In this document: positions 15,142-51,561 of the stretch, one piece after another | How the letters are laid out: each line of letters begins with the position of its first letter | How positions within the stretch are numbered: the first letter of the stretch is position 1 | Assembly (NCBI GenBank): GCA_012295275.1 | Contig: CM022670.1 | Coordinates: 33,100,938 to 33,162,937 of the forward strand | Direction of reading: 5' to 3' | Length of the DNA stretch: 62,000 bases | DNA from: Chrysomallon squamiferum | Taxonomy: Eukaryota; Mollusca; Gastropoda; Neomphalida; Peltospiridae | Position numbers and translations under genes: made by a program | The notes under the pieces: model-generated | What the model was told of the DNA's origin: nothing | The model's input: only the letters and a program-made list of their open reading frames with translations | Databases searched by the model: none

Positions 15142-16147
15142 TTAAGAACCCATTACAGTTCAATAGAACTGCTGATGCAATAAACCAGACCGATAATGAC
15201 CCTATTAAACCAGTTTTTCCCTCGAAACTAACACGTTATTGCAATTAACATATTTCAAATCACTGATCTCTTTATGTTTATATCAACAAAGAATTTGTTT
15301 CTATACATTGCATGACCAACATTATTTATTTAATTATTTTTCATATTCTTTTTCCTAGTATGTCTTGTTTTCTGTATTATATTACTGAAACATATATTAA
15401 AAAAAATTAATAATAAATAAAAAATAATAAATAAATAAATAAATAAATAAATAAAAAACAACATAATAAATAATAATAATAATAATAATAAACAATATAT
15501 GTTTATAAAGAAGAAAGAAAACAAATGAAAAAACTTACAATAGCTTTTTGCTTACGAGACTTAATACAGATGAAATTCTTGTTATTAATAAATAGGTAAT
15601 AACAGCAACAGTATTATTACTACTACTACCACCACCACCACTACTACTACTACTAATAATAATAATAAATAAATAAATAAAAAACAACAAATATAATAAT
15701 AAATTATGTATTACTTATTTGTCATTAATGAAAAACAAAGTAACCAGTGATTTCATTATAATAATTTAATCAGTATTAAAGTATAAATTTGTAAAAAAAG
15801 AAAAAAAGAAAAGAATCATGTGACATAAAAATAATAAATTATACACGTACGATTGTCTTCTTTGCATTTTGAATATATGTCAGTTGCGTTAGAAACAAAG
15901 AATGTTCTAAAATAATGAAATGATTTGCAAAACTTTTGGATCATCTCCTCGAATGTTTGTCAAGTGATATTATTACACAGATTAACAGTTCCTTCTGGAT
16001 TTTCTCTTTGCGATATTTTACTTCGTTCCAGATGTTTTTTCTCTGTATTTTGATATTGCTTTAAATGTGATATATCTTACTACACAACATAAATTCAAAA
16101 TGTCTGTTCTTTATAACAAACTAAACATTCTCTAGTAGAAAACAGAC

Positions 16148-16181
<34 letters not shown>

Positions 16182-16220
16182 GCACTTGCCCATTTAAAAT
16201 ACAAATATAAATAATGTTTT
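13330..16220. other. Intergenic, no gene seen
   Basis: AT-rich DNA with AAAC, TAAA, AAT, TA and ACC/ACT short repeats. No open frame with coding character and no recognisable RNA gene was found. Confidence 0.7.
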
Positions 16221-16224
16221 AAAG

Positions 16225-16599
16225 TTAATGAACTTTGAGAATGGATCTTTTCAGTGGTTTAGCGAAATTTGGTCTTGAACTCTTTTTGACCTGTTTGATG
16301 TTTTGCTGGCATTCATCTGCCCATTTTACGTGACGCTGTTGTCGTTGTGACATTCCATTCCTGAGAGTGCTGATGTCTGTGATGCTGTCTGTGATGCTGC
16401 TACGCGAACTGCTACAAGCACTGCAAGTGGACAAGTCTGATTCTTTTGTCGTCAAAGATTCACGTCTTTGAAAACCGATTGCGAAGTCCTCAGAATTACA
16501 GAAATAACTGTCAGCTGTCGACGAACTGTCGTATTCAAAATTCAGTTGTAAATCCATTTCGTAAGAGCGAAGAGCTTGTTTGTAGAACTCCGATGCCAT
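16225..16599 (-). CDS. Unrecognised Ser-rich protein with HVKWADEC motif
   Basis: An open frame of 124 aa from an ATG at 16599, possibly only the last exon (ccaatacag just 5' of the ATG could be an acceptor). It is Ser/Thr-rich and probably disordered in the middle (STCSACSSSRSSITDSITD). RQQRHVKWADECQQ lies at about residues 86-99, followed by a basic C-terminus ending KRSILKVH. The base composition is clearly less AT-rich than the surroundings. RHVKW matches the relaxed RVxF docking motif for protein phosphatase 1, which is only a hint. The same V-[KR]-W-A-D-E-C core is found at 1003-1038 on the + strand. I know no family to assign it to. Confidence 0.55.
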   Translation of the reverse strand: MASEFYKQALRSYEMDLQLNFEYDSSSTADSYFCNSEDFAIGFQRRESLTTKESDLSTCSACSSSRSSITDSITDISTLRNGMSQRQQRHVKWADECQQNIKQVKKSSRPNFAKPLKRSILKVH

Positions 16600-16635
16600 C
16601 CTCTGTATTGGAATGTTTTTAACACAGTTTTCTTC

Positions 16636-17040
16636 TTATTTCCAAAATAAACTGTCAATGAGTGAATGACCTTTAAAATGTAAAAGTCGAAGCAGGTAAA
16701 TTTGATCCCAAGAAATATTAATAATTCTTGACTGGTCGCCGCTGGAGAGTAGTTTTAAAGTATAACGAAGAGGTTCAAAAATCTTCTTTATATTGAGGTG
16801 CTGTCCATTATCTATTGATATTTCACAAAACGCACTATCCTGTTTTCTTACATGGTTAAAAATAAAATGGTGTGGTGCTTTATGACAATAAATACATGAC
16901 TGGATCGAAGCCAAGTTTGGGCTTGGCAAAAATATGATCTCTGTGCTGTATTTCTTTTTCCAGTTGGCTACCCTATACGCCTCGTCACGGTGCTTATTGC
17001 TATAAGCTTTTGTTAGCGTTAATCTAGACTGATCGGAAAT
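16636..17040 (-). CDS. Possible exon upstream of the HVKWADEC gene
   Basis: On the minus strand a frame stays open for about 134 codons, from about 17040 to a stop at 16636, unusually long for this AT-rich region. It includes KHRDEAYRVANWKKKYS, two Cys (CIYCHK) and an internal Met at 16929. It is not recognised. It could be a coding exon of a gene shared with 16225-16599 using another end, a separate small gene or chance. No clean acceptor with a pyrimidine tract was seen at its 5' edge. Confidence 0.25.
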   Translation of the reverse strand: MSDQSRLTLTKAYSNKHRDEAYRVANWKKKYSTEIIFLPSPNLASIQSCIYCHKAPHHFIFNHVRKQDSAFCEISIDNGQHLNIKKIFEPLRYTLKLLSSGDQSRIINISWDQIYLLRLLHFKGHSLIDSLFWK

Positions 17041-17044
17041 CTAT

Positions 17045-18000
17045 TTTGGTTAATAGATAATCTATTTTGGGTACAACCTATAAAAGAGGAATGGGTCAAG
17101 TTCCGACATTTAAATGAAGTCGTTTTAAAAAGGCATTCAGCGAAAATATATCACACGTGACAAAAATATGACGAAAATAGAAAACTGATGGCGATCATAC
17201 GACCACAGCCACGGTGATTAATTTGTTTTTCATACAGCTTCGACAAAGCAACGTTTGTAACCTTAGGAAGAAAAAAATAATAATACACTGGCTCTTTGCT
17301 GTGAAACCAAAATATATGAATTTCATGCATACCCTAGTAGCTTTTCTTTACAGAAATTGTTCAGAAGTTAACAGTAGTTTCCTAGATCCAACAACTCATC
17401 GATAAATAATTAACTGTTTATCTTTAATTCTTCAGATTTTAAGTTTTATAATTTTACATATAAAATAACACCACTTACTTCATTTTGAAGATTTTTGACC
17501 AATATTCAAATAACGCACTTTCTATAATCTAAGTTTGCAATGTAAAAAGTTTTGAAATTATAACAAATACATCATGTATGTGATTTCAAGAAAAGTAATC
17601 GGTAAAATGCCACTGGAAACGTCGCATTTTTAGATTTTCTGGCGGTTATTTCTTAAGTGACGAAGACATAAAATATGAAGTAAACAAAAATATTATGATG
17701 TTGTAAAAATTTATTCTTCTGATGTTACTTACACTATGTACAGTCATAAATATATTTTATGTCCAATAGATCAATGAACACTTTAAAGAAAGAAAAAAAA
17801 AGAAAGAAAGATAGATAAAGAGAGATGTCTTTTATACATAATACCACCTCTAATCACCAATCTAGAATTTGTTTTTTTTGTTTATAACCAATTGCTGGTC
17901 GTTTAATGTATCCCGAGAAATATAAATAAAAGTTAATCTCTAGATAATCCCAAACAAGATAAATCAATGTTCTCTACATTTAGTTCATTCCAAACAAAAG

Positions 18001-18033
<33 letters not shown>

Positions 18034-18268
18034 AACACACACACACACACAGAGAGAGAAAAAAAAATAAAGGTCACATTTGATTAACAAGTAGGAAAAA
18101 AAGATATATCTGGTAATAATTCTCAGTGCATATTAATATTATTGCCTTCAAATGCGTTTTTAAGAATAACCATACAATAACAGAGACAAACAGGAAAAGA
18201 CAGAAAAAAAAGAAGAAAAAAGTAAGACTGTTAAATAGGTAGTTTGGAGAAAAGGAAATAAAAATAAA

Positions 18269-18359
<91 letters not shown>

Positions 18360-18636
18360 TAACAATAACAATAACAATAAAAATAATAATAATAATTAAA
18401 TAAATTCCTCTAATCAGTTCAGAACTACACATAATTTCTGGGATATTTGAAATGTTGTTCATTATCCCTACATGAACACAGTGTTATTAAATTTCAACAG
18501 TAATTACCATTTCTTACTCCTTGTGACATATTTTTCTTTTACAACTGTACACAATGACGATTTTTATGAATAACAAGAATGAACATGATGTATGTTTTCA
18601 ACAAGACACAATACTGGAAGAGACCATTCTGAGATT

Positions 18637-18668
<32 letters not shown>

Positions 18669-18837
18669 ACATGATGTGGATGAACCTAATAATTTGAAAT
18701 ATGGAAAACAATTTAATTAGATGGGTATTTTAAGTTTTACTTCTCCAATTTAACAAGTAATAATATATGCAAACAACCATTTGTTTGTTGATTTTGAAAA
18801 TTTCTACTTGGGACCTGAGAGAGAAATAATAATAATA

Positions 18838-18894
<57 letters not shown>

Positions 18895-19063
18895 TAAATA
18901 AATAAAAAATAGTTTAATATTAGACCTAAATGCTACAGTAAATATTTTGTTCTGTTTTTATTAAAAAGGAGAATAATAATAATAATTCTAATAATAATAC
19001 ATTCTGACTTAAAATTACAATTATTATTATAGAATTTTCACAAATTATGGACAACTTCTCTTT

Positions 19064-19095
<32 letters not shown>

Positions 19096-20176
19096 GCTTC
19101 ACAGATCTAACAAGTCAGCTTATCCTAAACAAATAAAACAAGTTTACTTCACATTTCTATCAAATGAAGTTAAGTTTACTTATTAGGTTCTTCCAAATCA
19201 CAAGAAATGCAGTATGACAAATAATGATAAACAAAAAAAAATGTTAACATGGCTCTTAATAACATTAAACTTAACAAAAAAACCTTCTAGGTTGTAAGCA
19301 ACAATGTGACATTAATGATGAAAACATAAAATCCAATCTCTAACTGGAATTTTTACATACAAGTATCTGTGTTGTACAACATCAGTACAGTGGGGTTCCC
19401 AAATGTTTTCACTGCCAAGATTCTGATAATATAAAATTAATTTTTTTCATAGCTTTTTAAAGTCTGTCTAGAGAAAAAAAAAAAAAAAAATGTATTAACT
19501 TATTTTCCCAATTTTATTTCTCCGTTAACAGATATATGTCATTGAAATTGCAAATTAAAAATCTACATTTTACTCTACAGCTTCATGAAATTTTTAACAT
19601 TAAACGTAACAGAGATCCACAGATAACAGTTTGGGAACTTTTGTACTAACAGTTGATATATGGATGTTAGTTAAAATAATTAGTAATTTCTTCATAGTAT
19701 TATATAATTATTTTTGTAACCTAGATCATAGATGTTGTATATTTTTACATACAATCACTAAGTAAGGAAAGAAAATATTTCAATCTAAATCCTTGTTTTA
19801 CATAAATTTATACAGAGTATTCATACATACCCATTCTTGTGTTAGTCATGAAAACAAATTAAAAAATAAAAAAAAAAAAATAAAAATAAAAATAAAAAAT
19901 GTGAAAAGGTGAAAACCTTCAATAAAAATAATCTTTTTCATCTTCAGAAATTTTCTTCTGTGCTTTTGTTTCAAAACAGTCTTACAAACTTTGTACATGT
20001 ATGAATAATTTCATATTACATATTATGATCATGACCAAATTATTAATAAATTATTTATTTACTGCCTGATGTAAATATTTAAAGTAATTACTTTAAAATG
20101 TATTTACATCTGACATAGTAAATCTAACTATACCTGAATAAAATCTGGATTAATTAATATCAAAGTAATATGTGAA

Positions 20177-20245
<69 letters not shown>

Positions 20246-22966
20246 GAAAATAAATCCTATCACAGATTTAAAGAGAACCAGTCCAGCCAGTCTATAATTC
20301 TACTTATCTGTAAATATATATATATATATATATATATGTACATTTATCTTTTAACTAGTACATATACCTCCACATTACATTAATTTAATAATGAAATATA
20401 ATTTTAATGAAATATGCACATACTTTGTGACATTTTCACATACATTAGCTTAACATAAAATGAAATATAATAATAAAAATAAAAATAAAATATCTATGAT
20501 AATAATAACAATTTAAAAGTTATTTAAGTTACATATGGAAGTACAAATTTATGCTCTGCAGATTTCTGTAAATGTGGAAAATATTTTTTATTTTCTTGTC
20601 ACCATAAAATTATATCCAAATTAACCCAACTGTTTAGACAACTTATCATTTTCAGTACTTGATACAAAAATACAATTTAAAAAGTCCAAAAATGTCCTTT
20701 GAGTGTGATGAATCAGGAACCAATCTATATAAAAACGAACATTAGAAATATTATATGGCAAAAGGTTACATTATTGCATAGTGTCACATCTCTGAAGTTG
20801 ACATATGATTCTTTTCCAAGCAATAAAATATATGTTTGAATGTGTAATACACTTAACATGGTTACTAAATGTAATTACAGTCATATAGCATATAAATTAA
20901 ACAAACAACAATCATGAGACATGTATGTAGAGAGCCATAAAATGCCAGTATTAAAACCATTAACTAAAAACAGCACCTTTTTTAAATGTTACTTTACACG
21001 TATGGTGCACAACACTTAGAAATTTTAAGTATTTTAAATTGGTAAGGTGGGATATTTCTTTTTTATATTACTGTCATTTACTATGACACAACAGAATTTA
21101 AAAGAAAATATTATAAAAATGCCTTGTAATAAATGATTTATACACTGAAATTAATGTAGTTTTGTGTTAATTCAAACATGCTTGCTTGATAGAAAAACAG
21201 TCTGAATTATTTTGAATATATGCACAATTATGTCTGCAAACATTATGCAATATCTGTGAGTATGGTAGTTTGACTATACCACACAAATAGTGATTCAATA
21301 TTTTTTATTATTTTGCTGACATACTCTTCCTCTGTTGATTTTTTCTCTAAGATTTACAAAGAAAATGTTATTCAATGTTTATGGAATGTACTGTTTTACA
21401 ATTTCAAATAATAATAATAATAGTAATACTTTATAATAATAAAAATATAAATAAATAAATAAATATTTTTTCAAAGTAGATACACTTCTATAATACAAAT
21501 ATAGATTCATGTAAAGTTAAAACAAATTTAAAAACAATAATAATAAAAATGAATCAATTATTTTCTATTTTTAAAAAAAAAATAGTTTAAGGGAAATAAC
21601 CAGTTTACTGTAACAGTAAATGAAAATTCAGATCTAAATGCAAATATTTAACTCTTATTAATATTATGCTCAAGCAAATTCACAGAAAATACATAAAACT
21701 ACAAATTTTTCAATCTAATTTCAAAGTCATAATACTATTGAACTGTAAGGCATCTTCATTATTGCACATTGTTTTACTAACAATAAACAGCAATTAAATG
21801 GTTATCAAGTAACAACATACTAATTAACATGGTACTTTATCAACAAAGACACTGCTGTTTAATTAACACTATCTTAACTGAATCGTTTTCTTTTTTTTAT
21901 CAATATTCAGGTTATAACTAACAAATACATCAACATTAGGAAATATATTTTTCTATTTCCACTACATTTCTGAATCCAATCCACTAAATCTGTGAGGACA
22001 ACCCTCAAAATATCGTCAATGAACATTTTGTCTGTTAAATGTAGAACGCCTTTTCATCTCAGTATAGCTATAATTTTGTTTGTAAAAAGTAACATCCATA
22101 CACAATGCATTGAGAATGCTTGATATATCAAAAAAAACTCACTTCAGTTGCAACCAGCACACTGTCATAAAAGGAGATATAGGTTTGTTTTATTATACTG
22201 TTAACGTTAAGAGACAGTACAGTTTCTTACTACAAATTAATCATTTATTTATAGGTTTTGAAATGTTTAAGGTCAGATTAAAATTTACCCTTAGTCCAAA
22301 ACAAAGTAACAGATATCCTAAAATAACTGTGAATAGTAATAAACAATTATCACCATAACAATACATAATTAACTGACAATAAAAAATAACTTTTATTATA
22401 GAAAACTTTTAAAATATATATCATTTTTAACATATTTTGATTTAGAAACATGACCAATAAAAATCCAAATGGGATCAAATAGTTTAAAAATTAAATAAAT
22501 AATAATTCAAAATGTCAATTCTGTTTCAAATTTTAATTTTATTTAATTTTGTTTCTTTAATTTACAGGTTAACTTTAATCAGTATTTTATTATATTGGAA
22601 AATAACAATTAAATTTAACAAAAAAAAAAAAACCCAAAAACAAACCTATTTTTATAGCACATTATGTCATTCTATATTTTTCAAAATCTCAAAACTTTTA
22701 AATGAACTTATAACGAACCATAGCACAACATGAATTCCTCACAAATTACTGACTGCACAGCATCAAAAAAAACCCAAAACAGGCATAAACTTCAGGAAAG
22801 CAGTACTCATTTCTTTTTCGTTTTGTCCAGTCCTAATGGAAGCAGCAGGGATGCGTGCAGAACTAAAACAATATACTAACTGTGCAAGATGCTAACTTTT
22901 AACTCTTTGGTCCAAATATTATTGCACATTTTGATGATTGTTAAACCTGCATGGAATGAGTTGTGA
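17045..22966 (-). other. AT-rich stretch, possible long MIER 3' UTR
   Basis: No coding frame stands out. From about 17.7 to 22.96 kb it directly follows the MIER stop codon and contains many minus-strand AATAAA motifs. Simple repeats are a CA run (about 18001-18050), AAT arrays (about 18285-18358, 18830-18890, 20177-20244), TA runs and a poly-A (about 19066-19094). Part of it is likely 3' UTR; the actual cleavage site cannot be told from sequence. Confidence 0.4.
20177..20244. repeat. (AAT)n microsatellite
   Basis: A nearly pure AAT array of about 68 nt, one of several in this stretch. Confidence 0.9.
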
Positions 22967-30485
<7,519 letters not shown>

Positions 30486-30820
30486 TTTCCTAAATTATAT
30501 GGTATCAGACTCAAAACGAGGCAAATTGTCCAAAACAGACATGCAGTTTCATTGGCTAAATAAAGACAAGATAAATGTTTAACCACATCTATATATTTTT
30601 ATTGTATTTCATTTAACATAAAGTGTTAAGGATATTATAGTAAGTAAAATAAATATGGTTTATCATAGATTAATCTTTATCTTACAATTGCTAATACGTT
30701 TTACTGACTACTATGAACAGATATTATTCTTTACGTCGCAATAACTGACCAATGAAAAAACATGTTCCATCTTGATTTTTGTTTTTCATAGCAACTGATA
30801 GGTAGTGAAGTATAGATGCG
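30486..30820. promoter_or_regulatory. Divergent MIER/DNAI4 promoter region
   Basis: Only 335 nt separate the MIER start codon (minus, 30485) and the DNAI4 start codon (plus, 30821). The interval contains a CCAAT box for each direction (ATTGG near 30551, CCAAT near 30750), no TATA box at the right place, and an X-box-like site next to the DNAI4 start. Both transcription starts must lie in or next to this interval, so it is best read as a bidirectional promoter. Confidence 0.75.
30781..30795 (+). promoter_or_regulatory. RFX X-box-like site upstream of DNAI4
   Basis: GTTTTTCATAGCAAC fits the X-box pattern RYYNYY-N(1-3)-RRNRAC: half sites GTTTTT and AGCAAC with a 3-nt spacer. It lies 25 nt before the DNAI4 ATG. 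RFX factors drive many cilium genes through such sites close to the start. The left half site is weak (T-rich), so chance is possible. Confidence 0.5.
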
Positions 30821-46204
<15,384 letters not shown>

Positions 46205-46335
46205 GACTGACAGTTTATTCTATTTTCTGAAGGCGTTTATTACAGTTAACATTCTTTGAAATAACAAACTTTATTCTGTATTATTTATTTGTTTGCATAT
46301 GAATGTAAGCAATCTTTATTTTTAAATTAAAAGAT

Positions 46336-46341
46336 AATAAA
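46336..46341 (+). terminator. Candidate DNAI4 poly-A signal
   Basis: AATAAA lies about 132 nt after the DNAI4 stop codon. It is the first good signal in the 3' flank. Confidence 0.5.
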
Positions 46342-48180
46342 TCTTGTTCAATTAAAACAAGAAATGTTAAAGTTTATTAGTTTTAATTTATTATGTTCTG
46401 CCAACTAAGATTCAAAATTTAAAATAGAAATGTGTTTTTTTTCTGCCTATTGACATCTGGAAATAATTATACTGTTACATCTTGAATCAGTTCTGTGTTG
46501 TATCAAGGATATTTCTCTAGAGATTAAAACACTTCCTTATTATGGAAATGTCATTTCAAAGATCCATGCTGTTTTTTTAATCTTTTGTGATGAACCGAAT
46601 ATTTGGCATTTTCAACAACTATTAATCCAGACCGATTATCAACCTTGTTTTTAATGATTTAATTCTTTAAACTGCTTTTTGTTTGGATTTAACTTCTTTT
46701 TTGTTTTGTAAGTTAGAGAAAATGTTTGACAAAGTCACTAATGTCTTAACATTAATTCAAAGACAAATGCACATTTTCCTTCACAAAATGAAAATTTTAA
46801 GGCTCAGGAGTTTCACTGAATGGCATCAGATGGAAAAATTAGGGTTCTGTTTATTATTTATTTACTCTATATATCTCTCTATTTTTATTCTAAAAAAACA
46901 ACAACAAACAACAAATAACAAATAAAACAAAGTAAACTGGTGATTATTTAAATCAAATATTATATAGTTAATATTGATTCATTACTAGTAAGTGCACTTG
47001 GGTATTTCAAAGATTCATCTGCAGGAACACAGATCATTATTAAAAGAGATTTATGATAATCGGAAACAGTCAAAAGAGCAGTCTAATTTCTTAGCAGTGT
47101 TTGCTTTTATCCAGTCATTATGTTGTCAGCAATGTAATCCTGAATTTTCATATCTGGCACATCCACCCACTGCATATCATCAAGTTTTATCTAGGTTAGC
47201 TAATGTCTCATCCCACACTGTCATGTCGGATGAGTTTTTCTGAAAAATCCTTTCAGTTCGAGTAAATCCTAAGACCAAGGATATTTGAATAATTACCCCG
47301 TGTCTCAATCAAATGTGCACATGACTTAATATAACTAGATTATCATTTGATTGCGATGACAACATGTCAGATAGAATTTATAAAAGATTAACATTTTAAA
47401 TTTAGATAATTTAAGATAATATATGTCACAATGCTGTTGAAACGACACAGTTTATTCTGTGTTGTTTGGAGGTTTAGTTTTTAAACCTACTACATGATAA
47501 AATTATTTATTATATTACCACTATTGGAGTATTCCGTCCATAACTTGTTTTGTATATGATCTGATGCCATTTTTACACTTTGTTATATGTTGGACTGGTT
47601 TTTGTTTGTTTTACAGTGTTTTGTCAAATTAAATATTTGTAAAATTGTGTTATTTTTATTATACTTTTTATATAAAAAATACTCTCTTTCAAAACACTGG
47701 ATTTTTTTATATTTTAATTTTATTTTACAAATATTTTAATAACATTTTAAGTGTTTTCAGTTTATTTTTCAAGGTTATAGTTTCACTAAGCATATAATAT
47801 ACGCGTGATACTTCTAATTTATTGTTTCAAAATATTGATCGTTTTAATAAATACATAAAAATAAACTGTGTGGCAGCTAATGATAATTCATAAATTATTA
47901 TACATAAAATAGTTCAAACTGATGTTCACAAACTCAAATTTAAATTCTGATCGTTGACATACTAATCTAACTGGAAATCGCTAAACTAGCCTCGTGATAG
48001 AACGGACGATCATTTTCGAATTGCAAATGGCGGCATTTTCAAATATCAGTTTTAATGCATTTTAATTCTTGATTATCAGGCATATAACTGAATATGGAAT
48101 ATGTTTTCTTTACATTCATGGTTCCAAGGAGATAAATAGTTGTGTCAGTTCATACAATTATTTTATTTATTTATTTTGGC

Positions 48181-48246
<66 letters not shown>

Positions 48247-48987
48247 CATTATTATTATTATTATTATTTATTTATTTATTGTTTGTTTGTTTGTTTGTTT
48301 GTTTGTTTGTTTGTTGACATTCATTCAAAAAGGAATTGCAAAAAGAGAATAGACAACCATCTTTTTCTATGTCCATTCTCAAACTAGACACTATAAATAG
48401 CTAATTTACTATGACAACGTACATAAACATAACACATAGTTACGTACATGAAAACTATCTTATCTGGACCCCTGTTGCGATTGTATTTTCATATAACATA
48501 ATGCTTAAGCAGAAACACATGTATTTGAGTAGCCAAGATAAAAATCCATTAATTCAAACCGTTGTTTTGTTATCCAAGTATCAATACAACTATCGCTGTA
48601 TATGTTAATATCGATTCCTATACACGAACATTAGATTTTACGTCCGGGTGGTAGTCCTAATTTCCGCCAAGATTGTTGTCTTCGTCACTTTGCATGACCG
48701 TTCTGCGTATGATTTTAATGGTAGTGATAAAATTTCTAAAGTACCAATAACTTGCATCAGTTAATTAAAATACCTGTTCCGTTAATGCAATATGAATCAT
48801 TTTATATACCTAACGTGAATTATATCGGTACATCGAAAATTGTTTCCCAATATTTTAATTACTTGATCTCCTGTCCGTATATTTTCATTAAAATATATAC
48901 GTTTTACATAATGATTTGCAAATGCGGATTTAATTTAAATATCTGGCTTAGATGTTATTTTATTTTATTTTATTTATTTATTTATTA

Positions 48988-49046
<59 letters not shown>

Positions 49047-49209
49047 TCTGCAAAGATTTATAAATTTTTATCGAAAAATATTACAAACGTAAAATTTAAC
49101 ATTAAAACTATTTCATAATTTATAGTGAAAGTAATTATTTTTCGATTACTTAGATATGCTGTATGTTGAAATAAAAAAATAAAAAAAATTAAATACAGTA
49201 AAATGAAAT
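46342..49209. other. Intergenic 3' of DNAI4, no gene seen
   Basis: AT-rich sequence with ATT arrays (about 48181-48268 and 48986-49044) and a TTTG run (about 48280-48315). An open frame at 46992-47243 has no recognised similarity and is more likely 3' UTR or chance. Confidence 0.7.
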
Positions 49210-49251
49210 GGAATGACAAAACAGGAAATATGTATAATTACTGAAATTTCT

Positions 49252-49541
49252 GAAAATATATATCATCACTGAAAGTAATATGGCCAGAGTTGGTGATGGT
49301 CCAGGAAAACCCCAGACATCCACAGAGCCAAGGGTCCATAGAAAGAGCAATCTGTAACATTAAGGACATTTCTGTTTGTTGCTTAAGAGATAAATATAAA
49401 TTGAATGGACTTTTGGATTCAAATTTGTTGGTATCTGATGCTTGCATTGGCCGGTTATCATCTAACCTCCCTCATGAAATTCTTCGTCAGTTGCAATCAC
49501 AGGATGATCTATTTGAAGCCTTTGCATTGCTGATTTCCTAA
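49252..49541 (+). pseudogene. Integrase core-domain fragment (retroelement remnant)
   Basis: One frame reads IWPELVMVQENPRHPQSQGSI at about 49279-49341, then ERAICNIKD, and stays open to a stop at 49541. R-H-P-Q-S-Q-G-[SL]-x-E-R is the characteristic segment of retroviral-type (rve) integrase cores, in which the Glu of the E-R pair is the third catalytic acidic residue of DDE. Neither upstream Asp is present and the frame is closed just upstream, so this is only the C-terminal part of a core. It could come from a Ty3/Gypsy or other integrase-bearing element. No LTRs or terminal repeats are visible nearby. Confidence 0.7.
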
Positions 49542-51493
49542 GTAAATCAGAATTTATGCATATTTCCTGAAATTTTCAGGAATTATATACATTTCTGATA
49601 ATACATATTTCCTGTAACATATCTACGATATAACCCTGTTCTCTGAGAAGTGTACGTACGTAGTTCGTGCTTGACTGCTTTGAGCGCAATTCCTAATGCT
49701 TTAAGAAAGCAACATTGATTTTGTACGTTCTTTACAATTTAGAAAACCATGATCAAGAGCACTCATTTTGCCGGAAAGAATGGCAGTGAAATCGCCTTAG
49801 GTTCAAGAAAAACGTCAGTTTTAAATATATAAAATTATTGATTTCTTGCTAGAGAAAAACAGATATAAAATAGATCGCTTGACATTCCGTTTCAAATAGT
49901 ACAATACCATTTTTATATTTTTTTATTTTACTACGACTAAATAATAATGTGCCCTTGTATAAGCCAGTTTAAATGTGAGAGGAAATAATTCTAGAAGCTC
50001 TACAAACAAACTACATTCGGTGTCATCTCTTTTAAGGTTACTTCTATTTTGTAGTTACAACATATTTTGGCTGAAATCTGCTCGATAAGCATGAGGTCGT
50101 AGTATCGATCCCAAAAGCTGCAGGACTGTTTTGGCCCGACAGTTTACATTTTATTTTCCAATCAGTGAGCAATGGTGCAGTGACATATTAATTCAGAAGT
50201 CAAAATTTGATTCATTTCTTAATGAAATCTGGACATTTGTTATTAATATCGACTTATCCATCTGTTATTGGTTTTCGTCTTCAGTCTAACGCTTAAATAT
50301 CAAAAGGAATAAATCATGTAATTTAAATATATCAAAAGAAAGGAAAATTAAACTTGATTTGGACAGGAATAAATGCAATAAGATAAGGTGCAAAAAATAT
50401 TTATGTTTGTAATTTCTAACTTCTTTAGCCTGTACAAAGAATTATTCCTGCTGAAGCATTGGTTAAATAAACAATGGATGTTAAAAACAGTTCCAACATA
50501 AATTCTATCTTACATGTCTGTCGGCCACTAATATATATGTATGTATGTATATCAACCATATTTTGTCTTCAGCGAACATCTGTGTCTTTTTCTTTCTTTT
50601 TTAATTAATTAAAATGTCATATGAAATCTTAATCAGTAAAATCCAGAAAAAAAAGATATAAAGTTACTTCGGTATACATATTTTAACCATTTTAACAAAA
50701 CCCAATGCTCTTTTATTCATGAAACCATTTCGTACTCAGTGACAGTCATGTGGATTTGTTTATGATATCTGCTAACATAGTCATCGATTTACTATTAATC
50801 CCGTGACAATACATTACAAACAACAGCTACCACAACAGTAACAAAACAGTCGTCTGTACTAGTCATAATTATATCCGTTTTGCATTCTGTTGCTACGGTG
50901 ATTATCTTGAGGAAATTTGACTAATCAACCGCCTCTGATTAGGTTGATCTAGACTCGTACAAGACAAGCACGTCTTGCACGTGTTTTTAACACAGTTTCT
51001 TTGTTTGGATGTGTGTGTTGTACCTGACTGAGAAATAACAGAACTGACTGAAAAAAATCCACCGATGTTTGTTTAACGACATTCCGGCACACTGTTTACA
51101 CAGTAGCTATTAGGCGTTAACCATTTTTTGTTAGTGTCAGATTGTGTGTTCAGAAGAGAAACCCTGCTTTGCTGCTATGTATCTGTTACCCATTAGACGT
51201 ATTAGATTATTCTTGTTTTTCTCACTGAAAAGAAATCTGCCAATCAACCACCTAATTAGGAAACATATATAGCTGTGATGCAAATAGGTTTTAGGAACAG
51301 GGGGTATACACGTTTGACACACGTTTGTAATTAAATATGCATACATATACACATACATACATGCAAAATAAATACCAGTATATATATAAATGTATATCTA
51401 TATCTATATATCTATATTTCATGCCGTCTTAAATCGTTCGTTATTTAGCAGCTACAGCGTTTAAAATTAAATATGCTTATGGTCTACAACCCA

Positions 51494-51561
<68 letters not shown>

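Noticed and set aside
18160-18462. Poly-Ile frame on the minus strand
   Set aside because: Translation of an AAT array.
22110-22733. Open frames downstream of MIER on the opposite strand
   Set aside because: AT-rich composition, no family resemblance, no splice context.
46992-47243. 83-codon frame 3' of DNAI4
   Set aside because: No recognised domain; AT-rich 3' flank.
48069-48387. Poly-Leu/Ile/Tyr frames
   Set aside because: All three frames of one ATT array.
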